From Pseudomonadota bacterium (GTDB taxonomy: Bacteria; Pseudomonadota; Gammaproteobacteria; Burkholderiales; Thiobacteraceae): DNA of 64,000 nucleotides. Location of the stretch: contig JAKANO010000010.1 in the NCBI GenBank assembly GCA_021812385.1, forward strand, positions 62,001-126,000, in the 5' to 3' direction. The position numbers were made by a program, and so were the translations under genes. A model generated the notes under the pieces. The model was not told the origin of the DNA, did no database searches, and saw only the letters and a list, made by a program, of their open reading frames with translations. Below, piece after piece: positions 1 through 8,650 of the stretch. The first letter of the stretch is position 1, and every line of letters starts with the position of its first letter.

Positions 1-1197
1 GCGGTCGAACATGGGAATGCCCATGCGCAAGAACGGAATATTCAGGCGCTCCGCCATCTGCCGGCCGTGCGAATGCGTGATCAGCATGTCGCAGCCCTGT
101 GCGCGCAATTCCAAATCTTCCAGATCGCCGATCAGCACTTCCTGCGCCGGTAATTTTTCCAGTAGCGGCGAATGCGTGGTGGTCACCACCGCGGCGAGTT
201 CCGCGCCGATGCCGACCAACAAATGGCCAATGGCGCTCAACATCTCCGGCTCCGCGCCAATGGCGATTTTCTTGCCGCCGATGTAGAAGTGCGCATCCAG
301 CATGGCGTCCACCAACTGGCTGCGCTGGCGGCGATATTTGTTCGGCGCCGCGCGCCCGGATTTCTGCGCCAGCAGGCTCATCAGCTGATCGTTAGCATCC
401 AGTCCGGTCAGGCTTTCCAGCACTTGGAACGGCACGCCGCATTTGTCCTGCAAAGTCTGCGCAGCCTCGCGCATGTGTTCGCCGATGGCGATAGTAAATT
501 CGGAGGCCCCGGTGCTGCGCAGTTCCGCCAGCGTGGTGCCGCCCAAGGTCGTGGGGCTGAAGTTATCCGGCACATGGCCGTCCATGGAGCCGGACAAATC
601 CGGCAGGATGATCGGCTTGAGGCCGAAGGCTTCCACCAGTTCGCGAATTTCTTCGATGTCGCCCGGCGTGAGGTTGCTGCCGGCTAATACGTTCACCTGT
701 CCGGCAATCTTCTCGCCCGGCTCGGCCAGTTCCTGCACGATCTTGGTCACGGCCTTGGCCCAGCCGTCCTGAAACGCGCCCACATAATCCGGCGTCGACA
801 CATACACCAGCGCCAACTCATCCAGCTCGGGGTGCTTCTTGCGAATCGCGGCCAGATAGCCATCCACATCGTCGCCTTTGGTTTCCGTGAGACCGGTGGA
901 AGCAATGCCGATGATGGCCGGATTGGCGCGCTTGTGGATGTTGAGGATGGCCTGCTCGACGTTTTCCATGCCGCCCATGATGGTGGTCGCCTCGTTCATG
1001 GCCGTGGTCTGCATCGGCACCGCTTCCTTGAAGTGGCGCACGAACAGCACTAGGCCGAAGGCGGTGCAGCCTTGCGAGCCGTGCAGCGTCGGCATGCAGT
1101 TGTTCAAGCCCATGAAGGCCAGCGCCGCGCCGATCGGCTGGCTCATCTTGAGCGGATTGACCGCGCAGGATTTTTTTACATGAGTGACGTTGGCCAT
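1..1197 (-). CDS. nifN: Nitrogenase FeMo-cofactor scaffold subunit NifN (partial, C-terminus beyond window)
   Basis: NifN pairs with NifE to form the scaffold on which the NifB product matures into FeMo-cofactor before transfer to NifDK. The 399 visible residues begin MANVTHVKKSCAVNPLKMSQ and continue into the NifK/NifN-type segment GLNNCMPTLHGSQGC, RHFKEAVPM and GMENVEQAI, followed by GIASTGLTETKGDDVDGY. No stop codon occurs before base 1, so the gene runs off the left edge. The ATG lies one base past the nifE stop, so translation is probably coupled to nifE. The HGSQGC and RHFKE motifs also occur in NifK, but the TGLTETKGDD stretch and the position after nifE point to NifN. The family identification is secure. 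Confidence 0.96.
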   Translation of the reverse strand, partial: MANVTHVKKSCAVNPLKMSQPIGAALAFMGLNNCMPTLHGSQGCTAFGLVLFVRHFKEAVPMQTTAMNEATTIMGGMENVEQAILNIHKRANPAIIGIASTGLTETKGDDVDGYLAAIRKKHPELDELALVYVSTPDYVGAFQDGWAKAVTKIVQELAEPGEKIAGQVNVLAGSNLTPGDIEEIRELVEAFGLKPIILPDLSGSMDGHVPDNFSPTTLGGTTLAELRSTGASEFTIAIGEHMREAAQTLQDKCGVPFQVLESLTGLDANDQLMSLLAQKSGRAAPNKYRRQRSQLVDAMLDAHFYIGGKKIAIGAEPEMLSAIGHLLVGIGAELAAVVTTTHSPLLEKLPAQEVLIGDLEDLELRAQGCDMLITHSHGRQMAERLNIPFLRMGIPMFDR

Positions 1198-1198
1198 G

Positions 1199-2698
1199 TT
1201 AAGTCCCGAGGACTGAGGTCTGAGGACTGAGACCACCAAGGACTGAGGGCTCAGGACTGAGGGCTGAGGGTGTGGTGGTTTTACTCAGTCCTGAGTCCTC
1301 AGCACTCGGCACTGAATTTGTTTCCCATGGAGCGGGACGCCGCACCTGTTCCCAAATCGGATTGGTCAGCGCCTTGTCGATTTCCTGCACCAGCTTCACC
1401 ATGCCGCTATAGCCGGCGTAGGCGTGATGCCGTTCCTGATTGATGTCGAGCCAGGGCATCTTGGCCTTGAGCGCGATGAACTGCGAGCGCCCGCCGGAGA
1501 GCATGATCTCGGCTTGCGCATCCTTGAGCATTTTGTACATTTCGCGCGGCGTCATGTCGTCGATCATGTGCGCGTCTTCGCCCATCAGTTCCTTGATTTT
1601 CTGCTTGTCTTCGAGGGTGGATTTCTTCACGCTGGTGCCGACGATTTCCATGCCGACTTCCTGCAGCGCGGACACCACCGACCAGGATTTCACGCCGCCG
1701 GTGATGAGCAGCACCTTCACGCCTTGCAGGCGATCTTTGTAGGGTTCCATGGCCTGCCAGAACGTCGCTTCTTCACGCTGGATAATGGCTTCGGTGCGCT
1801 CCAGCAGATCCGCCGGCGCGCCCTTCTCCACCAGCAGCTTGGCGATGCTGCGCAGCGATTCATTCATGTCGGTGATGCCGTAGAACGAGCCTTCGAAGAA
1901 CGGAATTTGATAGCGCTCGTCCATCTTGCGCGCGATGTTGATCATGGCCTTGGAACACACCATCATCGCCGCCTTGGCGCGATGGCTGTAAGCGACTTCT
2001 TGATATTTCGCGTCGCCGGAAATGCAGGACAGGATGCGCACGCCCATTTCGTCCAGCAGCGGCTTGACCTGCCACAGCTCGCCGGCCAGATTGTATTCGC
2101 CGATGATGTTGATGTCGTAAGGTGTCGTGTATTCCGGCTCCGCAGTACCGATCACGTGATCCAGCAGCGCCTCACCGGCGAGCTTGTTGCCGAGGTTCTT
2201 GTTGCCCACGAAGCCGGGCGCATTGATCGGGATGATAGGCTTGCCGAATTTTTCGCTAGCCGCCTTGCATACCGCCTCGATGTCGTCGCCGATCAGGGCG
2301 GTGACGCAGGTCTGATACACGAACACCGCCGGCGGATCGTACTTGTCGAGAATTTCTTTCACGGATTTAAACAGCCGCTTTTCGCCGCCGTACACCACAT
2401 CCAGTTCGTTGATGTCGGTGGTAAAGCCGGTGCGATACAGCCTGGAGTCGGAGGATTTGGCGCCGCGGTTGTCCCAGGAGTTGCCCTCGCAAGCAATCGG
2501 GCCGTGCACCAGATGCGCCACGTCGGTAATCGGTTGCAGCGCGATCTTGGCGCCGTCGAAGGCGCAACCGCCGGCCGCAGCACCCGGCTGCAATTGCTTG
2601 GTACAACCCTTCTTGCGCTCCTTCTCGCCCTTCGCCTGGTTCTTGCCGCAGGCGGGTTCGTCGAAGACTTCCTGAACTTTTTTCGACAGTGCATCCAT
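1199..2698 (-). CDS. nifE: Nitrogenase FeMo-cofactor scaffold subunit NifE with low-complexity C-terminal tail
   Basis: NifE is the NifD-like half of the NifEN scaffold for FeMo-cofactor assembly. The 499-aa product has the NifE N-terminus with paired Cys (PACGKNQAKGEKERKKGC), the GGCAFDGAK and HGPIACEGNSWDNRG cluster-binding region, [16 protein letters not shown], and a C-terminal domain with ITGGVKSWS and LDINQERHHAYAGYSG. The conserved fold ends near NPIWEQVRRPAPWE at about residue 459. The last 40 residues are Ser/Thr/Pro-rich and are translated from a repeat element (1206-1316), so this extension is probably an accident of the repeat and not a domain. The product is longer than the usual 450-475 aa for that reason. 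It is fourth in the nifHDKEN operon, and nifN begins one base after its stop. Confidence 0.96.
   Translation of the reverse strand: MDALSKKVQEVFDEPACGKNQAKGEKERKKGCTKQLQPGAAAGGCAFDGAKIALQPITDVAHLVHGPIACEGNSWDNRGAKSSDSRLYRTGFTTDINELDVVYGGEKRLFKSVKEILDKYDPPAVFVYQTCVTALIGDDIEAVCKAASEKFGKPIIPINAPGFVGNKNLGNKLAGEALLDHVIGTAEPEYTTPYDINIIGEYNLAGELWQVKPLLDEMGVRILSCISGDAKYQEVAYSHRAKAAMMVCSKAMINIARKMDERYQIPFFEGSFYGITDMNESLRSIAKLLVEKGAPADLLERTEAIIQREEATFWQAMEPYKDRLQGVKVLLITGGVKSWSVVSALQEVGMEIVGTSVKKSTLEDKQKIKELMGEDAHMIDDMTPREMYKMLKDAQAEIMLSGGRSQFIALKAKMPWLDINQERHHAYAGYSGMVKLVQEIDKALTNPIWEQVRRPAPWETNSVPSAEDSGLSKTTTPSALSPEPSVLGGLSPQTSVLGT
1206..1316. repeat. Hairpin element with ACTGAGG-type unit, inside 3' end of nifE
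   Basis: The left half repeats units such as GGACTGAG, GGTCTGAG and GGGCTGAG, and the right half repeats the complement (CTCAGTCCTGAGTCCTCAG). An ACCACC...GGTGGT pair lies around the middle. The whole can fold into a long imperfect stem. It lies in frame within nifE and encodes the odd Ser/Thr/Pro-rich tail of that protein. It is of the same design as the elements between nifE/nifK and nifK/nifD, although the unit sequence differs. Confidence 0.8.
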
Positions 2699-2708
2699 GG
2701 CTTCTCTC

Positions 2709-2793
2709 CGTGAGGCGTTAGGGGTTAGGCGTGAGGCGTGGTGAGGGGTTGGCCGTTACGCCTTACCCCTATCGCCTCACCCCTCACCGCGCT
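2709..2793. repeat. Hairpin element with GTGAGGCGT unit between nifK and nifE
   Basis: The left arm is made of about 7-base G-rich units (GTGAGGCGTTAGGGGTTAGG), and the right arm of the complementary C-rich units (TTACCCCTATCGCCTCACCC). Together they form a long imperfect stem filling the whole gap between the nifK stop and the nifE ribosome-binding site. It could act as a processing or attenuation structure in the nif mRNA, but its repetitive build suggests an independent repeat family. Confidence 0.8.
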
Positions 2794-4330
2794 AGCGAAT
2801 AATGTCGTAGCTGTAGTCGGTCTTCGCCGGGACAATCGTGTTCTTGTCCATTTCATCGAAGATTTTGTCCAACAACCACACCAGCACGTTCATCGTTCCT
2901 TGATAGCCCCACACCGGATAACGGTGGTGATGGTGGCGATCGAACACCGGGAAGCCGATGCGGATCAGCGGCGTGCCGGTATCGCGCTCCAAGTACTTGC
3001 CGTAGGTGTTGCCGATGAGGAAATCCACCGGCTCCGTGAACAACAGCGAACGCATGTGCCACAAGTCTTTGCCGGCGTAGGCATGACAGTTTTTACCGAA
3101 AGGCGAGCTTGCGAACAGCGCCTCCATTTGGGCTTGCCACTCCTTGCCGCCGTTGGTGGAGAGCACATGCACCGGCTCAGCACCGAGTTCCAACAAGAAT
3201 CCGGCCAGCCCCAAGCACAGATCCGGGTCGCCGTAGATGGCGAACTTCTTGCCATGAATGTGTGCGCTGGAATCGGCAACCGCATCCACTAAGCGGCCGC
3301 GCTCTTTAGTCAGCGCATCAGGAATCGGCTTGCCGCTGAGGCGCGAGATTTCCATCAGGAACTTGTCGGTCGCAGCCACACCCACCGGGTGATTTAAAGC
3401 CACGGTTTCCTGGCCGGTTTTGCCGATATATTCCATGGTCTTCTCGGTGCAGTATTGCTGCATCGAGATGGTGGCTTTGGCGTTGATCGCGGCCTTGGCG
3501 TCATCCAGCGTGGTGCCGCCGTCGTACATGCGGAATTCGCCATCGGCCGGGGTGTCCCACACTTCGCTGTTGTCCGCGAGAATGGTGTGTTCCACGCCCA
3601 TCAGGTCGAATATGCGCTTGATCTCGCGCAAGTTGCCGACGGTGTAGCCGTCGAAACCGCCGATGAAGTTGAGCTTCTCGTTGGGCGTGCGTTCCTTGCC
3701 TTCCCAGAAGTAGCTGACGATGCCCTTGAGCGCGTTGTCGTAGCCTGTGATGTGGCTGCCGACGAAAGCCGGGGTGTGCGCGTAAGGCACGGGGAAATCT
3801 TCCGGCACGCTGCCCTTGCTGCGCGCCGTTGAAATAAAGCCGTTGAGGTCATCGCCGATCACTTCTGCCATACAGGTGGTGGAGACCGCGATCATTTTCG
3901 GCTTGTACATGGCATGGGTGTTAGCCAAACCGTCGATCATGTTGTTCAAGCCGCCGAACACTGCCGCGTCTTCCGTCATGGACGAAGACACGCAGGAAGA
4001 TGGCTCTTTGAAATGGCGGCTGAAGTGGCTGCGATAGTAAGCGACGCAACCTTGCGATCCGTGCACGAAGGGCATGGTGCCTTCGAAGCCGACGGCGGCG
4101 AACACCGCGCCCAGCGGCTGGCAAGCCTTGGCCGGATTGACGGTCAACGAATCGCGTTCAAAGTTCTTCTCGCGGTATTCCCAGGTCTTGGTCCACTCGC
4201 GAATTTCCTCGATCTTTTCATCGGGATGGGCGTTCTCGAAATTCTTGCGCTTGTTTTCGAACATCTCGATGTATTCCGGACCGCGGAATAGGTTGAAATG
4301 GTCGATGACGTTATCTACATTCTGGCTCAT
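2792..4330 (-). CDS. nifK: Nitrogenase molybdenum-iron protein beta chain NifK
   Basis: NifK forms the alpha2-beta2 MoFe protein with NifD and shares the P-cluster. The 512-aa product has the P-cluster Cys in [29 protein letters not shown] and [29 protein letters not shown] holds the third P-cluster Cys and adjacent residues, and the C-terminal domain contains [16 protein letters not shown] and [13 protein letters not shown]. The start at 4330 is chosen because it follows an AGGAGA site and gives [15 protein letters not shown], a normal NifK N-terminus. The reading frame upstream of it is translated repeat. It is third in nifHDKEN, flanked on both sides by G-rich hairpin elements. Its length is close to that of Azotobacter NifK. 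Confidence 0.98.
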   Translation of the reverse strand: MSQNVDNVIDHFNLFRGPEYIEMFENKRKNFENAHPDEKIEEIREWTKTWEYREKNFERDSLTVNPAKACQPLGAVFAAVGFEGTMPFVHGSQGCVAYYRSHFSRHFKEPSSCVSSSMTEDAAVFGGLNNMIDGLANTHAMYKPKMIAVSTTCMAEVIGDDLNGFISTARSKGSVPEDFPVPYAHTPAFVGSHITGYDNALKGIVSYFWEGKERTPNEKLNFIGGFDGYTVGNLREIKRIFDLMGVEHTILADNSEVWDTPADGEFRMYDGGTTLDDAKAAINAKATISMQQYCTEKTMEYIGKTGQETVALNHPVGVAATDKFLMEISRLSGKPIPDALTKERGRLVDAVADSSAHIHGKKFAIYGDPDLCLGLAGFLLELGAEPVHVLSTNGGKEWQAQMEALFASSPFGKNCHAYAGKDLWHMRSLLFTEPVDFLIGNTYGKYLERDTGTPLIRIGFPVFDRHHHHRYPVWGYQGTMNVLVWLLDKIFDEMDKNTIVPAKTDYSYDIIR

Positions 4331-4349
4331 GCTATTTCTCCTAAAATTC

Positions 4350-4430
4350 TGTGAGGTGTAAGGTGTGAGGTGTGAGGCGGAAAGCCGGGGTTTTACCCCT
4401 GACTCCTCACCCCTCACCCCTCACGGAACC
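4350..4430. repeat. Hairpin element with GTGAGGTGT/GTGAGGGGT unit between nifD and nifK
   Basis: The left arm is made of repeated GTGAGGTGTAAGG-like units and the right arm of complementary CCTCACCCCTCACCC units, with an AAAGCCGGGGTTTT-type centre. It occupies almost all of the gap between the nifD stop (4432) and the nifK ribosome-binding site. It is very similar in unit and layout to the element at 2709-2793, so the two are probably members of one family. Confidence 0.8.
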
Positions 4431-4431
4431 G

Positions 4432-5883
4432 TTACTTCCAAGGCGCCTTGGTCAGGCCCCAAACTGGGTTATTGATTGCCATGTCCATGTCGCGGGCGAA
4501 GATGGCAAAGCCGTCGTAACCGTGATACGGACCCGAGTAATCCCAAGAGTGCATCTGCCGGAACGGCACGCCCATTTTCTGGAACACGTACTTTTCCTTG
4601 ATGCCGGAGCCGACCAGGTCGGGCTGGATCTTCTCCACGAACTTCTCGAATTCGAAGCCGGTCACGTCGTCATAGATCAAGGTGCCGTCTTTGACATAGT
4701 GCGTGGTGCGCTGGTAGTCGTCGTTGTGGCCGAACTCGTAGCCGGTGCCGACCACGTTCATGCCCAGATCCTCATACGCACCGATCACGTGGCGCGGGCG
4801 CAGGCCGCCGACAAACAGCATCACGGTCTTGCCTTCCAGGCGCGGCTTGTACTTGGCAACCACTGCATCCATCATCTTGCGGTACTTGGCGATGACGCGC
4901 TCGGCGCCTTCCTTGATCTTGTCGTCAAAGTGGCCGGCAATTTCACGCAAGCTGGCTTCGATCTTGGATGGCCCGAAGAAGTTGTATTCGACCCAGGGAA
5001 TGCCGTACTTCTCTTCCATGTGGCGGCTGATGTAGTTCATCGAACGGTAGCAGTGCAGCACGTTGAGTTTAGCCCGTGGCGTGTTCTCCAGCTCCGCGAT
5101 GGAGCCGTCGCCGGACCATTGCGCGATCACGCGCAGGCCCATTTCTTCCAGCAGGATTCTAGATGCCCAGGCATCGCCGCCGATGTTGTAGTCGCCGATG
5201 ATGGCCACGTCGTAGGGTGAGCTTTCGAAGGGAGCGGGTTTGTCGCCCATCTTGTCGAACACCCAGTCGCGGATGGTGTCGTTGGCGATGTGGTGGCCGA
5301 GCGACTGGGACACGCCGCGGAAACCTTCGCAGCGTACCGGCACGATGGTCTTATTGTTGTACTCTTTGGATTTCTTCTTCGACACCGCTTCGATGTCGTC
5401 GCCGATCAGGCCGATCGGGCACTCGGACTGCACGGTGATGCCCTTGTTCAGCGGAAACAAGACTTCGATCTCGTCCATGATTTTTTCGAGCTTCTTGTCG
5501 CCGCCGAAAACGATGTCCTTCTCCTGGAAATCGGAGGTGAACTGCATGGTGACAAAGGTATCCACGCCGGTGGTGCCGATGTAGTAGTTGCGGCGCGCAG
5601 CCCAGGAATACTGGCCGCAGCCGACCGGGCCATGGCTGATGTGGATCATGTCCTTGATCGGGCCCCACACCACGCCTTTGGAGCCGGCATAGGCGCAACC
5701 GCGAATCGTCATCACGCCCGGGATGGACTTGACGTTGGACTTCACTCCGCAATCCGGTTTGCCTTCCTCGAAGGTGCCCAGGTGCTTGGCGCGCCGCTTG
5801 GCGGTTTTGTCCGGATAGACTTCCAGCACCTCTTTGATGAGGTCCTGATTTCTCTCTTTAACTTGCTCAACTGTAAGGCTCAT
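4432..5883 (-). CDS. nifD: Nitrogenase molybdenum-iron protein alpha chain NifD
   Basis: NifD carries the FeMo-cofactor and half of the P-cluster, where N2 is reduced. The 483-aa protein has P-cluster Cys at residues 63 ([10 protein letters not shown]), 89 ([11 protein letters not shown]) and 155 ([12 protein letters not shown]). The cofactor Cys is in [20 protein letters not shown], and the cofactor His region is [18 protein letters not shown]. These spacings match Mo-type NifD. No extra sequence typical of VnfD or AnfD is apparent. It is second in the operon, 167 bases after nifH, and that gap contains a strong hairpin (6001-6050). Confidence 0.98.
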   Translation of the reverse strand: MSLTVEQVKERNQDLIKEVLEVYPDKTAKRRAKHLGTFEEGKPDCGVKSNVKSIPGVMTIRGCAYAGSKGVVWGPIKDMIHISHGPVGCGQYSWAARRNYYIGTTGVDTFVTMQFTSDFQEKDIVFGGDKKLEKIMDEIEVLFPLNKGITVQSECPIGLIGDDIEAVSKKKSKEYNNKTIVPVRCEGFRGVSQSLGHHIANDTIRDWVFDKMGDKPAPFESSPYDVAIIGDYNIGGDAWASRILLEEMGLRVIAQWSGDGSIAELENTPRAKLNVLHCYRSMNYISRHMEEKYGIPWVEYNFFGPSKIEASLREIAGHFDDKIKEGAERVIAKYRKMMDAVVAKYKPRLEGKTVMLFVGGLRPRHVIGAYEDLGMNVVGTGYEFGHNDDYQRTTHYVKDGTLIYDDVTGFEFEKFVEKIQPDLVGSGIKEKYVFQKMGVPFRQMHSWDYSGPYHGYDGFAIFARDMDMAINNPVWGLTKAPWK

Positions 5884-6000
5884 TTCGCCCTCCTAATTTA
5901 AAGTGGTCACTAAAACACCGGCACCCCGGTTCCCCGGGAAAACTCTGCGAAGCGCACCGTTGGTGAAGCCGGCGATGCCCTTGGCAGAGGTCTCCCTCTG

Positions 6001-6050
6001 TTGAGTCCGCCGCCCTTGTATCGTGAAGGCGCGCAGGCGGCGGGGCTCAA
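6001..6050 (-). promoter_or_regulatory. Stem-loop directly downstream of nifH stop
   Basis: TTGAGTCCGCCGCC at the left and GGCGGCGGGGCTCAA at the right pair over about 14 positions with one bulge or mismatch, starting at the base next to the nifH stop codon. Hairpins here are known in other diazotrophs to stabilise the upstream nifH message and to reduce readthrough to nifDK, which fits the need for excess Fe protein. No U-tract follows, so full termination is not expected. Confidence 0.7.
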
Positions 6051-6962
<912 letters not shown>

Positions 6963-7097
6963 CTAAAGTTAAAAAATTCGTAACCGATTCGCTTAGGCAG
7001 CAAGCACTCCGCCGATTCAGAAGTTTCTGCGCACCGTTTGTTTTTCTTCTTATCGTGTACGGATCCGGCAAAACTTTTACTGCACACTTGCTACTGA

Positions 7098-7112
7098 GCA
7101 ACGACCGTGCCA
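7098..7112 (-). promoter_or_regulatory. Sigma-54 promoter of nifHDKEN
   Basis: Read on the minus strand the sequence is TGGCACGGTCGTTGC, an exact match to the TGGCACG-N4-TTGC form of the -24/-12 element. Transcription should start near 7087, giving a leader of about 130 bases before nifH. The matching NifA site lies about 85 bases upstream. Confidence 0.95.
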
Positions 7113-7181
7113 CCCTCGGATAAATCGTTTAACCAGATGTTTTTATGGCGTTATTCGTGCTTACGACGCGGCATTTCGGCT

Positions 7182-7197
7182 TGTTGCAAATGCGACA
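7182..7197 (-). promoter_or_regulatory. NifA upstream activator site for nifH
   Basis: TGTTGCAAATGCGACA fits the NifA site TGT-N10-ACA exactly. Its centre is about 100 bases upstream of the predicted nifH start point, the normal distance for DNA-looping activation. Confidence 0.92.
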
Positions 7198-7255
7198 AAC
7201 GGGGAAAGCGCATGTAGAAAAGGGGACAAGCCGGGGAAGTGCAAAAGGCATGGCT

Positions 7256-7390
7256 AACCGCCAAGACGCCAAGGTCGCCAAGAAAACCATTTTCACCACA
7301 GAGATCACAGAGAAAAGCAAATCCGGAATCTCTGTGATCTCTGTGGTAAGGATTTTTGCTTTTCTTGGCGACCTTGGCGTCTTGGCGGTT
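7256..7390. repeat. Composite nested hairpin element (CGCCAAG outer unit, CACAGAGAT inner unit)
   Basis: The outer arms 7256-7286 and 7360-7390 are perfect 31-base inverted repeats built from CGCCAAGA/CGCCAAGGT units. The inner arms 7295-7313 and 7329-7347 are perfect 19-base inverted repeats built from CACAGAGAT units. The element ends 20 bases before the stop of the Rrf2 gene and lies upstream of the nifH activator site. Each arm has an internal period of 9-10 bases. It encodes nothing credible. Confidence 0.9.
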
Positions 7391-7409
7391 CGGACTGCTT
7401 TTTCTTGGA

Positions 7410-7865
7410 TCAATACACAGACAGCGCCTGCGGCAAGTCGGATAGGCGATATTGGCCGCTGCGCACGGCCTTGGCGAGATGGGTCAAGGTGACGCGCCCG
7501 AGATAGGCGAGCATTTCCCGTTTCAGCGGCTGCCACTGGCGATGCATGGGACAGGCGGTCTCGTCGCCACACGCCTTGAGCCCCAACAGGCACTCGCGAT
7601 CGACGCGATGGCCTTCCGTCAGCAGAACGATCTGCAACAGATTGGTCTGTGCCGCGCCGTCGCGCAAATTGAAACCGCCATAGCGGCCTCGGCTCGAATC
7701 CAACAATTGCTGCCGGCTCAAGTTTTGCAGAATCTTGGCCAGATAAGCCGGCGGCACGCCCAAGCTGCGCGCGATTTCCCGATTCAGCACCGCGCGGCCG
7801 TTGGGCTGGGTGGCCAGGTAGATCAGCGCCTGGATGGCGTATTGGCTGGTGCGGGAGAACAGCAT
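7410..7865 (-). CDS. Rrf2-family Fe-S transcriptional regulator
   Basis: The 151-aa protein starts MLFSRTSQYAIQALIYLA, the typical N-terminal helix of Rrf2 regulators. It has a winged helix region (REIARSLGVPPAYLAKILQNL) and then three Cys in CLLGLKACGDETAC, with spacing suited to an Fe-S cluster as in IscR and NsrR. The start at 7865 leaves out a poorly conserved upstream extension. It is divergent from the NifA-controlled accessory operon and points toward nifH. It may sense Fe-S status, oxygen or NO to tune nitrogen fixation. The exact class (IscR, NsrR or RirA-like) cannot be fixed by eye. A hairpin repeat directly beyond its stop may end the transcript. Confidence 0.88.
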   Translation of the reverse strand: MLFSRTSQYAIQALIYLATQPNGRAVLNREIARSLGVPPAYLAKILQNLSRQQLLDSSRGRYGGFNLRDGAAQTNLLQIVLLTEGHRVDRECLLGLKACGDETACPMHRQWQPLKREMLAYLGRVTLTHLAKAVRSGQYRLSDLPQALSVY

Positions 7866-7993
7866 GGCGACCTCGATGGTGTGTATCTCAAGCAAAGCAA
7901 CGCTTGTGCCACGCCCATGAATCGCGCTGCTTCAGCCTAAAAAGGCGTTTTTTCAGGCGCCACCATGTCCGCCGAAACAACGGCCACACCTTT

Positions 7994-8009
7994 TGTCGCA
8001 AACCATACA
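7994..8009 (+). promoter_or_regulatory. NifA upstream activator site 1 of accessory operon
   Basis: TGTCGCAAACCATACA matches TGT-N10-ACA. Its centre is about 108 bases upstream of the predicted start point of the operon at 8137. It is one of two sites in a row, spaced 29 bases apart. Confidence 0.85.
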
Positions 8010-8022
8010 TCCACTCCCAGCT

Positions 8023-8038
8023 TGTCCGACAAAAGACA
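8023..8038 (+). promoter_or_regulatory. NifA upstream activator site 2 of accessory operon
   Basis: TGTCCGACAAAAGACA matches TGT-N10-ACA. It lies 29 bases after the first site, close to three helical turns, so both sites would face the same side of the DNA. Confidence 0.85.
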
Positions 8039-8083
8039 AGGCTTGCTTGCGCCAAACCACGTGCAGACGTGAGTTTGCGCACT

Positions 8084-8099
8084 CGGAACAGTTCTTGCT
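8084..8099 (+). promoter_or_regulatory. Probable sigma-54 promoter of the accessory nif operon
   Basis: CGGAACAGTTCTTGCT keeps the essential GG and GC dinucleotides (8085-8086 and 8097-8098) at the correct 10-base spacing and the TTGC half. The -24 half is weaker than at nifH. Together with two NifA sites upstream it should drive the gene at 8137 with a leader of about 27 bases. Confidence 0.8.
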
Positions 8100-8136
8100 C
8101 TATGACTTGCATACACATCTCACTCGGGAGAAAACG

Positions 8137-8559
8137 ATGCAAATTGGCGTAGAGACTTCAAAGGCGGTAGACAACAAACGCTTGTTCGTGGTGGCCAATG
8201 ACGACATCACGCGCATGGCGCTGCAATTCATGTTGCACGATGAAAACGAAACCCATGATCTGGCCAGCTTGGAAGCGGCATTCGACAAGAGCACCGAATG
8301 GAAGCCCGATCTGCTGCTATTGGGCATCGACGTCGTGAGCGAGCGCGGCATCGATGTGTTGGCGCAGGTCAAGTCGCGCTTGGCCGACACCAAGATTCTG
8401 CTGGTGGCGGAGAGCCGCGACGATCCGTTGGTGACATCCTGCCAAAGCGCGGGCATCGACGGCTTGCTGCTGAAGCCGCTGACGGTGGAAGACGTGCGTA
8501 GAAAGGTGGATGGATTATTGGGGCGCAAGCGTGCGCCGATTCAAATTCATGCGCTATGA
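8137..8559 (+). CDS. Receiver-like protein lacking the phospho-acceptor Asp, NifA-controlled
   Basis: The 140-aa protein is a single CheY-like receiver fold. It has the acidic pair in FVVANDDITRMAL, a beta3 strand PDLLLLGIDVVSERG where a normal receiver reads PDLVLLD, and the conserved Lys in GLLLKPLTVEDV. The Asp that is normally phosphorylated is Gly here, so ordinary phosphotransfer is unlikely. There is no output domain. The ATG at 8137 is chosen because it follows GGGAG by 6 bases. It is the first gene of the operon with draG 91 bases downstream. Its expression under NifA control suggests a nitrogenase-specific adaptor or binding role, but this is inference. Confidence 0.82.
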   Translation: MQIGVETSKAVDNKRLFVVANDDITRMALQFMLHDENETHDLASLEAAFDKSTEWKPDLLLLGIDVVSERGIDVLAQVKSRLADTKILLVAESRDDPLVTSCQSAGIDGLLLKPLTVEDVRRKVDGLLGRKRAPIQIHAL

Positions 8560-8650
8560 CATTGCAAGCGGTCTGCGCTTGCGCAAAGGCCAAGCGCTAT
8601 ATCGGGTGATCGACGGTGACGATCGCGTTACGGCCAGCGCTCGCTGAACA

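Noticed and set aside
1424..2713. A 429-codon open frame on the plus strand across nifE
   Set aside because: It is the shadow of nifE; His/Asp/Val-rich composition and no recognisable motif.
1206..4430. The G-rich nif hairpins as a CRISPR array
   Set aside because: Units are only 7 bases, are directly adjacent without unique spacers, and reverse orientation at the centre; no cas genes are present.
7256..7390. The nested repeat as an ordinary terminator of the Rrf2 gene
   Set aside because: The arms are far longer than needed, lack a U-tract, and carry internal periodic units; a termination side effect is possible but does not explain its structure.
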